Part shown: positions 47,723-57,183 of the stretch, piece after piece
Layout of the letters: each line of letters starts with the position of its first letter
Position numbering within the stretch: position 1 is the first letter of the stretch
DNA from: Siderastrea radians
Taxonomy: Eukaryota > Cnidaria > Anthozoa > Scleractinia > Rhizangiidae
Direction of reading: 5' to 3'
NCBI GenBank assembly: GCA_964017195.1
Contig: OZ024890.1
Location: 22,753,201 to 22,817,200, forward strand
Length of the DNA: 64,000 nt
Notes under the pieces: generated by a model
Database searches by the model: none
Told to the model about the DNA's origin: nothing
The model's input: only the letters and a program-made list of their open reading frames with translations
Program-made: the position numbers and the translations under genes

Positions 47723-48060
47723 CTGCTCTCTATCACGTTTACTCTCTTAGCCAAACTTTGCAGATTAGTGGCCTTTTGTAGCGCCGATCTTCTTTCTCTC
47801 ACGTCAGTGACATCTTCGTTTTGGATGAAACGTGCTTTATTCGCAGCAGCTTTGGGGAGCTCTTCAGCAATGATTTTATCCACACTACGTTCCACTTGAT
47901 CCAAACGCTTCTCAATCGCCAGGAGTTTGTGATAATTGTACACACAAACAGAAAACTGAAAAGCGATGCACAGCAACAGGCATATCACTGTCACGAAATT
48001 TAACAAAGATGGAAACCGCTTGGGCCTACTAGAAGAGGATGGGATCGATTCTTGCCCCAT
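47723..48060 (-). pseudogene. collagen locus C, first exon: membrane anchor; donor lost
   Basis: 112 codons starting MGQESIPSSSSRPKR. Order: basic cytosolic tail, a membrane helix (about residues 21-41, FVTVICLLLCIAFQFSVCVY), a coiled coil (LLAIEKRLDQVERSVDKII), the furin-type site VRERR, and a second helix (NLQSLAKRVNVIE). By comparison with locus D the exon should end at GAG AGC AG before GTAATG. Here the donor reads CTAACG (47722-47721), so the GT is gone and the frame meets a stop two codons on. Taken with the damaged exon a and the missing C4 domain, locus C looks dead, though a secreted or membrane fragment could still be made. Confidence 0.8.
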
Positions 48061-48177
48061 TTTCAGACACTAAGATCTCGCCTTCGGAAATTGTAGATCT
48101 GTTACGTTTTTTGACCCGTGGGTGCAAAATATCAGTCACGTCAATCCAGATCCACACTGAACTGAGTTTGTAATCGA

Positions 48178-48204
48178 TTTATAGCTTTTATTGTGTTTAC
48201 GTCA
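48178..48204 (-). promoter_or_regulatory. TATA box and CRE-like site of locus C
   Basis: Minus-strand TATAAA (48183-48178) lies about 118 bases before the ATG. TGACGTAA (48204-48197) lies just upstream. Both are conserved in the duplicate at 55070-55096. Confidence 0.55.
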
Positions 48205-49300
48205 CAGATGATTCAAGATGTAACTTGAATAATTCACTTCCAATACCGATAAGGTGTCCTGAATGACGTGCCCCTGGGCATGCTCACGTATATCTTAGCT
48301 CTTTAAGCCCCAAGAGTGATCAACATCAAATTTCTCCTTATCATATCAGTGTACAATAACACACACAGGTCAAGAGAATTGAGGAAATGATCACCCACGC
48401 CTTGGTGTTTTAGCAAATTCTCCCAGCTAATGCCATAAGAAATATGTGGAGAACAATGAGGAGAATCTGCATGCTGAATTGGGGCTTAAAGGGTTAACTG
48501 TTAGCTACAAACCTCGATGTTACAGAAAAGCACCTCATATTAGACTGACTGTCTTTAGCTGTGTTTTAGTTACTTTATTGCAACTGGCCTTGTCGAACTC
48601 AATACAATAATTAGAAGCAAATATTCAACCAGAAAGAAACTCTCTCTCGACACATTTTGCCAGCCTCGTTCCCAGGCAGGAAATCAAATATGACGTCGCC
48701 CGTCGAACTCAGCGAAAGATTAGCCTGCATTGAACGGACGTTTATTTACACAACGTAAGGCATAAGACCTATGCTTTGACACTGGTTTACCAGAATTAAT
48801 AAGTGCAGTTTTACTGCTTTGAAAAACAAGTGATATTTAAAATCCATACAAAGATTTCCTGTGTAGTCTCTTATTTCTACGGTGAAGGTCACTGACATAG
48901 ATATCAATTTCGCGGTTATTGTTTTCAAGCCTAATTGCACTCGCCTTCTAAAACGATTTTATGCTTCCTGTCACGGCTACACTGATAAAGTACCCATAAT
49001 ACCGCCGTCATAAACGCCCGAATGTGCGCGTAACAATATTTAGCCTTGCGGAGTAAAACATAGAGTAGCAACACAGAGTAAAACGTCAAAGAATTATAGT
49101 ACGAAATTTCTGCTTCTGGTAGAACTGGTGGCACTTCAAGACACTGTGACATTAAAATCTGCGTTCAAGATACCGCCTTAACTTGCTGTTGTTGGTTCTT
49201 TTGTTCAATGCTTATTGACCCATATTTTTTTCATTAAAACAGTTATTTCCCATAGCATGTCTATTGAAGCCACCACTTCACACCCGCCTGACGCATAACT
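48205..49300. other. intergenic space between collagen loci C and D
   Basis: No gene. It is homologous to 55097-56300 (tandem duplication), with some insertions in either copy. Confidence 0.6.
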
Positions 49301-49304
49301 TTTA

Positions 49305-49765
49305 TCACTTGGTGCACACAGCACAAGTCAACTCTCGTCCATCAACATATGGAAGACAAGGGAGTGCACCACATCGTCCTTCAACAGGGTACAGCAAGGT
49401 ACCATTCTGGTTGGCTCCGCTACCGGGAACATACTCTGCATCCTCATCAACACAGATGAAGTCACGCTGCTTCTTGTGATTATAATACTCAGTCATCAGA
49501 TACCCCTCGGTCCATCCAGAGGGGCAGTCATTCCGTGTGGGCATCATTAGCATTGAACCACGTGACTTGACGTAGCAGACAACGCAAGGTGCCTCGTAGT
49601 CAGCAATATTGCTCTTAAAGATGTGGTTGACTTCATACTCAGTCCCGAACATGTACCCTGCGCTCTGGTGGCCATCGCTGTACTTGTCATACTTTGGCTT
49701 GTGTGGCAGACAAAGGTAGTTTACTCCACCACCTTGATTAGTGTAATGTTCTCCACCCACTATAC
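49305..49765 (-). CDS. collagen locus D, last exon: spongin/C4-type domain
   Basis: Encodes GIVGGEHYTNQGGGVNYLC to ELTCAVCTK and TGA. Close to loci A, B and E, but lacks three residues after SGWTE (GYLMTEYY follows directly), an in-frame deletion. The acceptor ..TTAAG is intact and phase 1. The exon itself is sound. The gene is not, because the WGRTNC exon is absent upstream and the linker exon has a stop. Confidence 0.8.
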
Positions 49766-49859
49766 CTTAAATAAGAAAAAATAATTTAAATCACATTAAG
49801 AACTGCCTGTCGATATCAGATACATAAACCTTAGTTCATGCCGCTTTCAGCACTACTAA

Positions 49860-50260
49860 ACTTGACAATTGCAATTCGCTACTATATGGACCCCCACAAT
49901 ATTTACTTGATAGATTGCAAACTGTTCAGAACTCTACAGCTCGCCTCATAGCTCGCAGCTATATAAAATATGACCATATAACGCCGACCCTTAAAAAAGC
50001 TACATTGGTTACCAGTTAGGAAGAGAATATCATTTAAACTGCTACTTTCAGCATACAAGGCCTCAAATGAATTAGCTCCAGGTTATATTACAGACATGCT
50101 ACAACTATATAGACCCTTTAGACCACTCTGCTCATCGACCCAACAGCTCCTAAGAATTCCAACAGCAAAATCATGGCGCTATGGTAAACGCTTCTTCTAG
50201 CATGCTGCACCAAAACTTTGGAATTCCCTGCCTGACCATTCCGACCTATCTATTTAAATA
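49860..50260 (+). mobile_element. degenerate LINE 3' fragment (CR1/L2-like)
   Basis: Translated across frameshifts it reads LQTVQNSTARLIARSYIKY, LHWLPVRKRISFKLLLSAYK, ASNELAPGY and PKLWNSLP. This is the tail of a CR1/L2-type reverse transcriptase, distinct from the copy at 36585. It is much decayed. It lies where locus D should have its WGRTNC exon. Confidence 0.75.
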
Positions 50261-50354
50261 GAAAGAACTGCTAAAGGCAAAACCACAGCGACAAACCAGT
50301 GAGGAGTGCCGGATCTTGTGTAGACTTGGATCAGTAAAAATCTTGAAGACGAGA

Positions 50355-50509
50355 GTAAACAACAGTAAACTGATCCTTACGGCGAAAAGATTAAGAAATT
50401 AAAATGGAAACAGAAATGAAATAAAGTAAATATATTACTTTATTTCATTTCTGTTTCCATTTTAATTTCTTAATCTTTTCGCCGTAAGGATCAGTTTACT
50501 GTTGTTTAC
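50355..50509. repeat. perfect 75-bp inverted repeat
   Basis: Arms 50355-50429 and 50435-50509 are exact reverse complements, with a 5-base spacer ATATA. Outer ends read GTAAACAACAGTAAACTG. No coding content. Perfect identity over 75 bases implies a recent origin or ongoing correction. Confidence 0.95.
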
Positions 50510-50559
50510 ATTCGTCTATCTATTTAACCAGGCTTATGATTGTGGCTTATTTTCTACCG

Positions 50560-53050
50560 AAAATGATATCATTATGAATATATGAAATTCATATATTTGA
50601 ACTGCGGAATAAAGAAATAAATGTAAATAAGATCCTCGCAGTTATTAACGCAACTTATGCAGTTGCGAAAAGAAAGCCTGAAAAAATCAGGCTTGCCGGC
50701 TTGCCGGAAAGCCTGATTTTTTCAGGCTTTCTTTTCGCAACTGCATAACACTACCAGGAGCAAACGTGTGAAATATATGTGAAATGCATGTGAAATGCAT
50801 GTGAAATATATTAAGCATGTGAAATTCTGTGTGTGAAATAAGTTTCACACACAGAATTGAAGTTTCACATACATGTGAACTTCTTTCTTAGTGTGTGAAA
50901 TAAGAACACTTTCAAATTAACACGTGAAAAAATAGTGTGAAAAAAACAGTGTTGTTCTATCGTGTGAAAAATCCATGTGAAAAATGGGGTGTGAAATTTT
51001 TATGGTGTAAGCCGTGTGAAAAATGCATGTGAAAAATGGGGTGTGAATTTTTTATGTTGTAAGTCATGTGAAAATAAGTGTGAAATACGTGTGAATTTTT
51101 TCGTCTTTGAACCATGTGAAAATAAGTGTGAAATATACCCATTAAAATGCCTCAATTCACTTAAGACAAGTTTTTCACAAACAGTTAGTCCATTAAAATT
51201 TAACTTAATGTTCCATTTATTGAGTTCTTTTGCTATAATCAAAGTTTCTTTGCCAAAACTTTCTATTTTTGATTTGAAGTTTACCGTTTGTTAAGTTCAA
51301 GCATGAACGAGAGAAGATTACAGGCTCTTGTGCAAATGAGTATTAAATATTGTTCTGATCCTAGCCTTAAGTTCCACTTTTCAAAAAGAAATCCATTTCA
51401 TTCAAACTTTTAGAGAAAGAAAATTTCCCCAAATTTCCCTTGGACTTCTTCAAGTTAAGCGATTCCTTGCTGCTTTCTAAAAGACATCAACAGCCACTAT
51501 CATTTGAACGAGTAAACCTGGGGAGAGTGAGCCATCGGTCAGCAGTTTTGGCCTACAGAGCAGGCTCTGTTCTACTCAAAAGTTCGTTTCTTTGGCGCAA
51601 ATTCGAATGTTGGAAGGAAATAGATGCTTGGATCGATCAGAGAACATGAAGAATAACCAAAATGCATCGTGGACAATCCGAAGAAAACAAGGTAGGTAAA
51701 AGAGTTAATGTATCAGATCTTTGCTCAAAGTTTTAATGCTTCAAACGGAAACACAGTTGGCTTATGCACAGCTAGTTGTAGCTTGCTCTCTCTTAGGTAG
51801 AAATGCAGTTTTAAGCTTCACTCTCAGACACTCTTGTGAGAACAACTGAGAACATTTTTGCCAATTAGAGTCCTTCCAAATTTTAAATTTTGAACAAACA
51901 GTTTCACAGTGAACTAGAAAAACTACATGCCACAAAACTACATAGTCAAGCTTACTGAACTTTTAGCACTCGTTGAGAATTGGGATTGTCTGTTTTTATT
52001 AAAATTAATCAATCTTGATTTAAAAGCGGTTAGTGAGCTAGATTACTTTAAATACTGGTATGGATTTAAGATTATATAACAAGAACAGATATTTAAGTAT
52101 TTATGTTTTGTTCTGTTGCAGCTACTGCAGTTTTGCCCATCAGCTGAATGATTACAAAAGCTTTCCAACAGCATAAACAGACATCAAACCCCTGTCCAGT
52201 TCATCTCAGCTAAGTGTGGAACAAACAATTTAAGATACAAAATAATGTTGGAAATTACAGTAGTTGCAATTCTGACAACACAAGTACAAACTTATGTTTT
52301 CTTTTTGACTGACAAATGGTCACTACAGTTTTTGGGAATTGATCCATGCAAGATTCTATTATATAGCAGCTGCTACGTGTAACAAAAAAAGAATTTACAA
52401 TAAATAAAAATGCACTGTGAAAGTAATTTCATGTCCAGTATTTTCTTGTATCCTGTTATATTTTGCTGTTGTTGTACATATGAAATCTATAGCTAGGTAG
52501 GATGCCAAGATCTTGTGTAGCATTGGTAGTATCCCAGAAAATTCCATACTAGGATAATGAAAGTTTCCCTATCTTTCTTCTCTGACAGAGCATGTGAAAC
52601 ACTGTGTGAAAAGGTAATTTTTTTCACATGTCTTTCACATTCTTTTCACATGCCTTTCACATGGTAAAATTTCACATGTGCATATGAAATTATCAGGTGA
52701 AAAACGTATGAATACTATGTGAAAACAACCACCATTTCACACGGTATTTCACATGTTTGGTGTGTGAACTTGTCTGATAGAGCATGTGAAACACTGTGTG
52801 AAAGGGATAACATTTTTCACACCCTTTTTCACATTGTTTTCACATGCCTTTCACATGGCAAAATTTCACATGCATGTGGAATTTCATGTGAAATAAGTGT
52901 GAAAAACATGTGAATACCATGTGAAAATTACCACTTTTTCACACACTATTTCACATGGTTTTTCACATGTTTGCTCCTGGTAGTGTAAGTTGCGTCAATA
53001 ACTGCGAGGATCTTATTTACATTTATGAAAATGATATCGTTGCCCATCGT
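50560..53050. mobile_element. SINE-derived long hairpin, split by a transposon
   Basis: Left arm about 50615-50694 (GATCCTCGCAGTTATTAACG, CAACTTATGCAGTTGCG, AAAGCCTGA...). The right arm is its reverse complement but in two pieces, 50709-50748 and 52986-about 53020, because the CACTA-type element 50749-52985 sits in it. The inner 40 bases of each arm (50655-50694 and 50709-50748) match perfectly. The arm sequence matches the body of the SINE at 1543-1690, so the hairpin seems to be two head-to-head SINE pieces. Confidence 0.8.
50749..52985. mobile_element. non-autonomous CACTA (EnSpm)-type DNA transposon
   Basis: Terminal inverted repeats start CACTACCAGGAGCAAAC and match over 25 bases with one mismatch. 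The flanks are TAA on both sides (50746-50748 and 52986-52988), a 3-bp target duplication. The subterminal regions (about 50766-51135 and 52590-52975) are crowded with TGTGAAA/TTTCACA in both orientations. CACTA end, 3-bp duplication and subterminal repeats are the diagnostic set for this superfamily. The middle (51140-52580) has no transposase that I can see. An ATG at 51650 runs 14 codons to a GTAGGT donor and might be the start of a relic gene. Confidence 0.85.
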
Positions 53051-53480
53051 TACAGCTTTTTGGCTTTTCTTTTTTGGCATTACATAATTGTGGTCTTAGG
53101 CATTTATCACGCTAATTTAAGCTTATGCACAGAAGTCGAAAAGAGTTGATGGGTGCACCAAATATATGAGGAATTACAACTTTTGAAAGTTTTTTTGTAC
53201 GTTTTTCATCAAATTTCTGTCAAGGCCAAACCTTTCTTTAGTTAGTGTTGTGGTTTATATAATACACGGATCAAAACTTTTCAAATGGTGTACCATACAC
53301 GGACATGTGGTTAGTAGCAAAAGGGTTAAACAAAACGTAAGCGTTAAAGAAAGAACCGATCCCATGGGCAGTTTGTTGGGGCGGGATGGAGTAAACCAGG
53401 CAAACATTTCTCCTGACCATCCTTCACCGACTAACTACCCATGGGTCTCCGAGGATCGTAAACGCCCAACACAATCAACT
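53051..53480. other. locus D intron, nothing recognised
   Basis: Paralogous in part to about 63230-63690 in locus E (shared CATGTGGTT and GGCGGGA..GAGTAAACCAGGC blocks). No exon seen. Confidence 0.45.
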
Positions 53481-53483
53481 TAC

Positions 53484-53546
53484 CTGACGGGCCTGGTTGC
53501 CCAGCTGGCCCAGGAGGCCCTGGTCTCCCATCTCTACCATCTCGGC
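53484..53546 (-). CDS. collagen locus D, 63-base collagen exon
   Basis: GRDGRDGRPGPPGPAGQPG, then PSG. Phase 1 at both ends, intact TTATTTCAG acceptor and GTAAGT donor. Confidence 0.8.
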
Positions 53547-53908
53547 CTGAAATAACGAGCAAAACTATACCATGAACTGTAATCTCAAGAAATAGGCCAA
53601 TGTATTTAAGGCATGACTACTCAATATAGCGGCTACAAATTTTAGCGATGTCGATGGCCTTGCAACGAGTTAAATTTTCAGTGCTGCTTTTCAATTTTAC
53701 CTTTCGAATAAATTAATAAATTTTGCAAGTATAGCTCATCTAACAGGTAACACATAACAGATTTCCATTCCTAGAGATTCGCTACAGCAGAAACAAGTAG
53801 AAATGATTGGAAAAAATACGTTACTGCTGAAGGTTTAAACACAGACAAAGAGAACTATACAATAACTTACTTATCACGGTGACGATCCGCCCCTTTGATT
53901 TTACTCAC

Positions 53909-53967
53909 CTCGTAGAAACGTTTTAAAGAGCTATTCCTCTGCAAAAGATTTGTTGCATTGGCGTATT
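53909..53967 (-). pseudogene. collagen locus D, 59-base linker exon with premature stop
   Basis: Same size, splice sites and phase as 46515-46573. Codon 12 reads TAG (53933-53931) where locus C has TTG (Leu). Translation would end between the membrane anchor and the collagen part. Skipping the exon would break the frame (phase 2 into phase 1). Confidence 0.8.
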
Positions 53968-54620
53968 CTGAAGAAGAAAAAAAAAGGTTATACAACCTAT
54001 TTAGAAGCTAGATTACGCTGTCATGTAAAACTTACTGTGAACAGAAATTTCCTTAAACCTTAGTTATGCTGTCGTCAAGCGTCCGGCAGTAACTATTTCA
54101 GTCCTGTTGAATTTAAGCCTACGAACCCGTCAGTGTTAGTTGTTGGTGGAACCGAGAATACGAGCTGCAAAAGGTGTGGGGACTTTCTGATCTTTTTTCG
54201 TGGCTTCGTTGCAAAAAACTCCGCGCTAAGGCAAAGTATACAGTCTTTCCCGTCTCCATCACAAAAACTAGCTTGCCCTCGAGCGATCATTAGTTAATTC
54301 TGCCAGGCACGCCGCCTAGCCAAATTTGGTTAACGTTCTGTATGTACCGAGTAATAAAAACAAAATTAACAAGCAAATACTTGTGCAAACGTTCTGGTTT
54401 TATTTTTGAATACTGACATGTTTTAAATGTTTAAATGTTTGAATTACTGAAGACTGTCATCACTAACGAGTGTATACAGACAGTCAAAAAAAATCTACAC
54501 TAAAACTTCACGACGTGTAACTTAATAGTATTTATTACAATTAGGAAGGTATGTAGTATGGTAGCCCAAGGTCCTGATTCCCCACTAGCCCCCCTCCCCC
54601 CTGTAAGACATGATCATTAC

Positions 54621-54952
54621 CTGCTCTCTATCACGTTTACTCTCTTAGCCAAGCTTTGCAGATTAGTGCCCGCTTTTAGTGAGGATCTTCTTTCTCTCAC
54701 AGTGAAGACTTCGTTTTGGTTGAAACTTGCTTGATTCGCAGCAGCTTTTGGGAGATCGTCAGCAATGATTTTCTCCACACCGCGTTCCACTTGATCCAAA
54801 CGCTTTTCAATCGCCAGGAATTTGTGATAATTGTACACGCAAACAGAAAACTGAAAAGCTATGCACGCCAACAGGCACACCACAGTCAAGAAATTTAACA
54901 AAGCACGAAACCGCACGGGCCTAGAAGAGGATGGGATCGATTCTTGCCCCAT
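54621..54952 (-). CDS. collagen locus D, first exon: membrane anchor
   Basis: 110 codons starting MGQESIPSSSRPVRF. Same order as locus C: cytosolic tail, one membrane helix (FLTVVCLLACIAFQFSVCVY), coiled coil (FLAIEKRLDQVERGVEKII), VRERR furin-type site, then NLQSLAKRVNVIESR. The donor GTAATG is intact (phase 2). The type II topology puts the C-terminal parts outside the cell. As the linker exon holds a stop, the most this locus could make is a membrane stub of about 120 residues. It may still be transcribed, because its promoter motifs are conserved. Confidence 0.8.
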
Positions 54953-55069
54953 TTTCAGACACTAAGATCTCGCCTTCGGAAATTGTAGATCTGTTACCTT
55001 TTTTGACGCGTGGGTGCAAAATATTAGTCACGTCAATCCAGATCCACACTGAACTGAGTTTGTAATCGA

Positions 55070-55096
55070 TTTATAGCTTTTATTATGTTTACGTCA
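55070..55096 (-). promoter_or_regulatory. TATA box and CRE-like site of locus D
   Basis: Minus-strand TATAAA (55075-55070) and TGACGTAA (55096-55089), same spacing to the ATG (about 120 bases) as in locus C. Confidence 0.55.
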
Positions 55097-56300
55097 CAGA
55101 TGATTCGTGATGTAACTTGAATAATTGACTTATCCTATGGCCGCAGGGTGTACCGAATGACGTGCCCCTGGGCATACTCATATATATTTCTTAACTGTTG
55201 GCTACAAGCCTCCATGTTACTGGAAAGCACCTCATATTAGACAGTTGCCGTTAGCTGAGTTTTAGCTACTTCATTGCAACTGGCCTTGTCGAGCTCCATT
55301 CCAACTAACAGAAGCAAATATTCAACCAGAAACAAACCCTCTCTCGACACATTTTGCCAGCCTCATTCCTAGGCAGGAAATTAAATGTGACGTCGCACGT
55401 CGAACTCCTGCATAACGGAGTTTATTTGGCCGAGCTAAGACATAAGACGTATGACACTGGTTTACCAGAGTTAATAAGTGCAGTTTTTCTGCTTTGGAAA
55501 ACAAGTAATATTTAAAATCCATACAAAAATTTCCTGTGTAGTCTCTTATTTCTACAAGGTCACTGTGTGACATAGATAACAATTTCGCGGTTATTGTCTT
55601 CAAGTCATCATCCCCCCTCCTATAACGGTGATTTCGATGCTTTCTGTCACGACTACACTGATACAGTATTCATAATATTGCGGTCTGTTAACCCTGAAAG
55701 CCCCAATAGTGATTAGCATCAAATTTCTCCTCATCAGATCAGTGCGAAAAACACACAAAGGTCATGAGAATTGAGGAAATGATCACCAAAGATGAATTCT
55801 CTTGATGTCTTAACAATTTCACCCAATTGGTACTCAATGACACGTATGGAGACCAGTAAGGAGAATTTGAATAATGATACCGGACTTTAGCTTAGAGGGT
55901 TAAACGGCCAAATGTCCAAGTAACAATATTTAGACTTGCAGAGGTAACACTTTTAAGTAAAAAGACAAATAAGTATGGTAAGAAATTGCTACCTCTGGTA
56001 GATTGGTGGCTAGCCTGTCTGAGGCGTTAGGCACGAGAATGCCGATAAATATTGAGAGCGGAGAAAAGAAAAAACGAAAATATTTTTCGTTCGCGTGCCG
56101 ACTAACTGAACGCCCGGAACAGACTAAGTGGTGAAACTTCAAGCCGTTGTGACATTAACATTTGTGTTCAAAAATACCGCCTTGACTTGTTGTATATAAT
56201 GTTGTTTTTTCAATACTTATTGACCCAGTTTTTTTAGAACAGTTTTTGCCCATAGCATGTCTATTGAAGTCACCACTTCACACCCGCCTAACGTATAGGC
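55097..56300. other. intergenic space between collagen loci D and E
   Basis: Duplicate of the C-D spacer. It contains a partly palindromic insert (about 55990-56125, GTTAGGCACGAGAATG against CGCGTGCCGACTAAC), perhaps a MITE. No gene. Confidence 0.5.
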
Positions 56301-56305
56301 GTTTA

Positions 56306-56770
56306 TCACTTGGTGCACACAGCACAAGTCAACTCTCGTCCATCAACATATGGAAGGCAAGGGAGTGCACCGCATCTTCCTTCAACAGGGTACAGCAAGG
56401 CACCATTCTGGTTGGCACCGCTACCGGGAACATACTCTGCATCCTCATCAACACAGATGAAGTCACGCTGCTTCTTGTGGGCATAATGCTCAGTCATCAG
56501 GTACTCATGATACTCCTCAGTCCATCCAGACGGACAATCATTCCTTGCGGGCATCATCAGCGTTGAACCACGTGACTTGACGTAGCAGACAACGCAAGGT
56601 GCCTCGTGGTCAGCGATGTTGTTCTTAAAAATGTGGTTGGTTTCATACTCAGTCCCGTACATGTACCCTGCGTTCTGGTGGCCATCATTGTGCCTATCAT
56701 ACTTTGGATTGTGTGGCAGGCAAAGGTAGTTTACTCCACCACCTTGATGAGTGTAATGTTCTCCACCCAT
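56306..56770 (-). pseudogene. collagen locus E, last exon: spongin/C4-type domain, acceptor shifted
   Basis: The coding part is intact (MGGEHYTHQGGGVNYLC to ELTCAVCTK, TGA) and about 155 residues long. At its 5' side the copies read TTAAG|GTATA(A/G)TGGG. Here it is TTAAAGCATAATGGG, so the only AG lies one base further in. Using it leaves one base too few, and the next codon is TAA. Together with the frameshift in the preceding exon this suggests a dead C-terminus, unless transcript data show another acceptor. Confidence 0.72.
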
Positions 56771-57029
56771 TATGCTTTAAATAAGACAAAAATATTTTTA
56801 AAACGTAACAAATACAAAGATTTTACATCATAAGTTTCTCAATGAAGACATCCCGCACATTTTCACACAGTACACACCCAAGAAAGTCTCTAAAGATATT
56901 GAGCTCGCCAACTCACACATGAGTATACATTAAGGCCAACAGCCGTTTGAGACATGAAGCTATTCGATGGTATTGAACGTTACTGTGCCAATTTTCCACC
57001 CCTTCGCACCTGTTGTATTTTCCACTTAC

Positions 57030-57183
57030 CGCTGTACACCACAATAGCGTCCCCAGAGCAGTTGGTTCGTCCCCACAGAACGTAGGTCACACCTGACAAC
57101 CCCCGTACGTCCTTCTGGTCCCTTCTCTCCTGCAGGCCCAGGAGGGCCCTGAGGTCCAACACTTCCAGTCTTGCCAACTTCTC
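57030..57183 (-). pseudogene. collagen locus E, collagen plus WGRTNC exon, frameshifted
   Basis: 154 bases against 150 in locus A. The frame is good through GEVGKTGSVGPQGPPGPAG and EKGPEG. Then four extra bases (around GGACGTACGGGG, about 57100) shift it, so VTYVLWGRTNCSGDAIVVYS falls in another frame. Splice sites are intact. Confidence 0.8.

Larger units (their letters stand above)
47110..49765 (-). repeat. tandem duplication, left copy
   Basis: Collinear with about 54030-56770: locus C first exon and promoter, a spacer, and the C4 exon of locus D match locus D first exon and promoter, spacer, and the C4 exon of locus E. First-exon starts are 6892 bases apart and stop codons 7001 apart. 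So the duplicated unit is about 7 kb, and each copy contains the intergenic space of neighbouring genes. Confidence 0.85.
54030..56770 (-). repeat. tandem duplication, right copy
   Basis: Counterpart of 47110-49765. Confidence 0.85.

Noticed and set aside
50766..51135. CRISPR-like array of TGTGAAA repeats
   Set aside because: Repeats are 7-8 bases, in both orientations and irregularly spaced, in eukaryotic DNA. They are transposon subterminal repeats.
49765..53484. WGRTNC exon of locus D
   Set aside because: Searched for the conserved WGRTNC coding pattern on the minus strand and found none. The interval is filled by a LINE piece, hairpins and the CACTA element.
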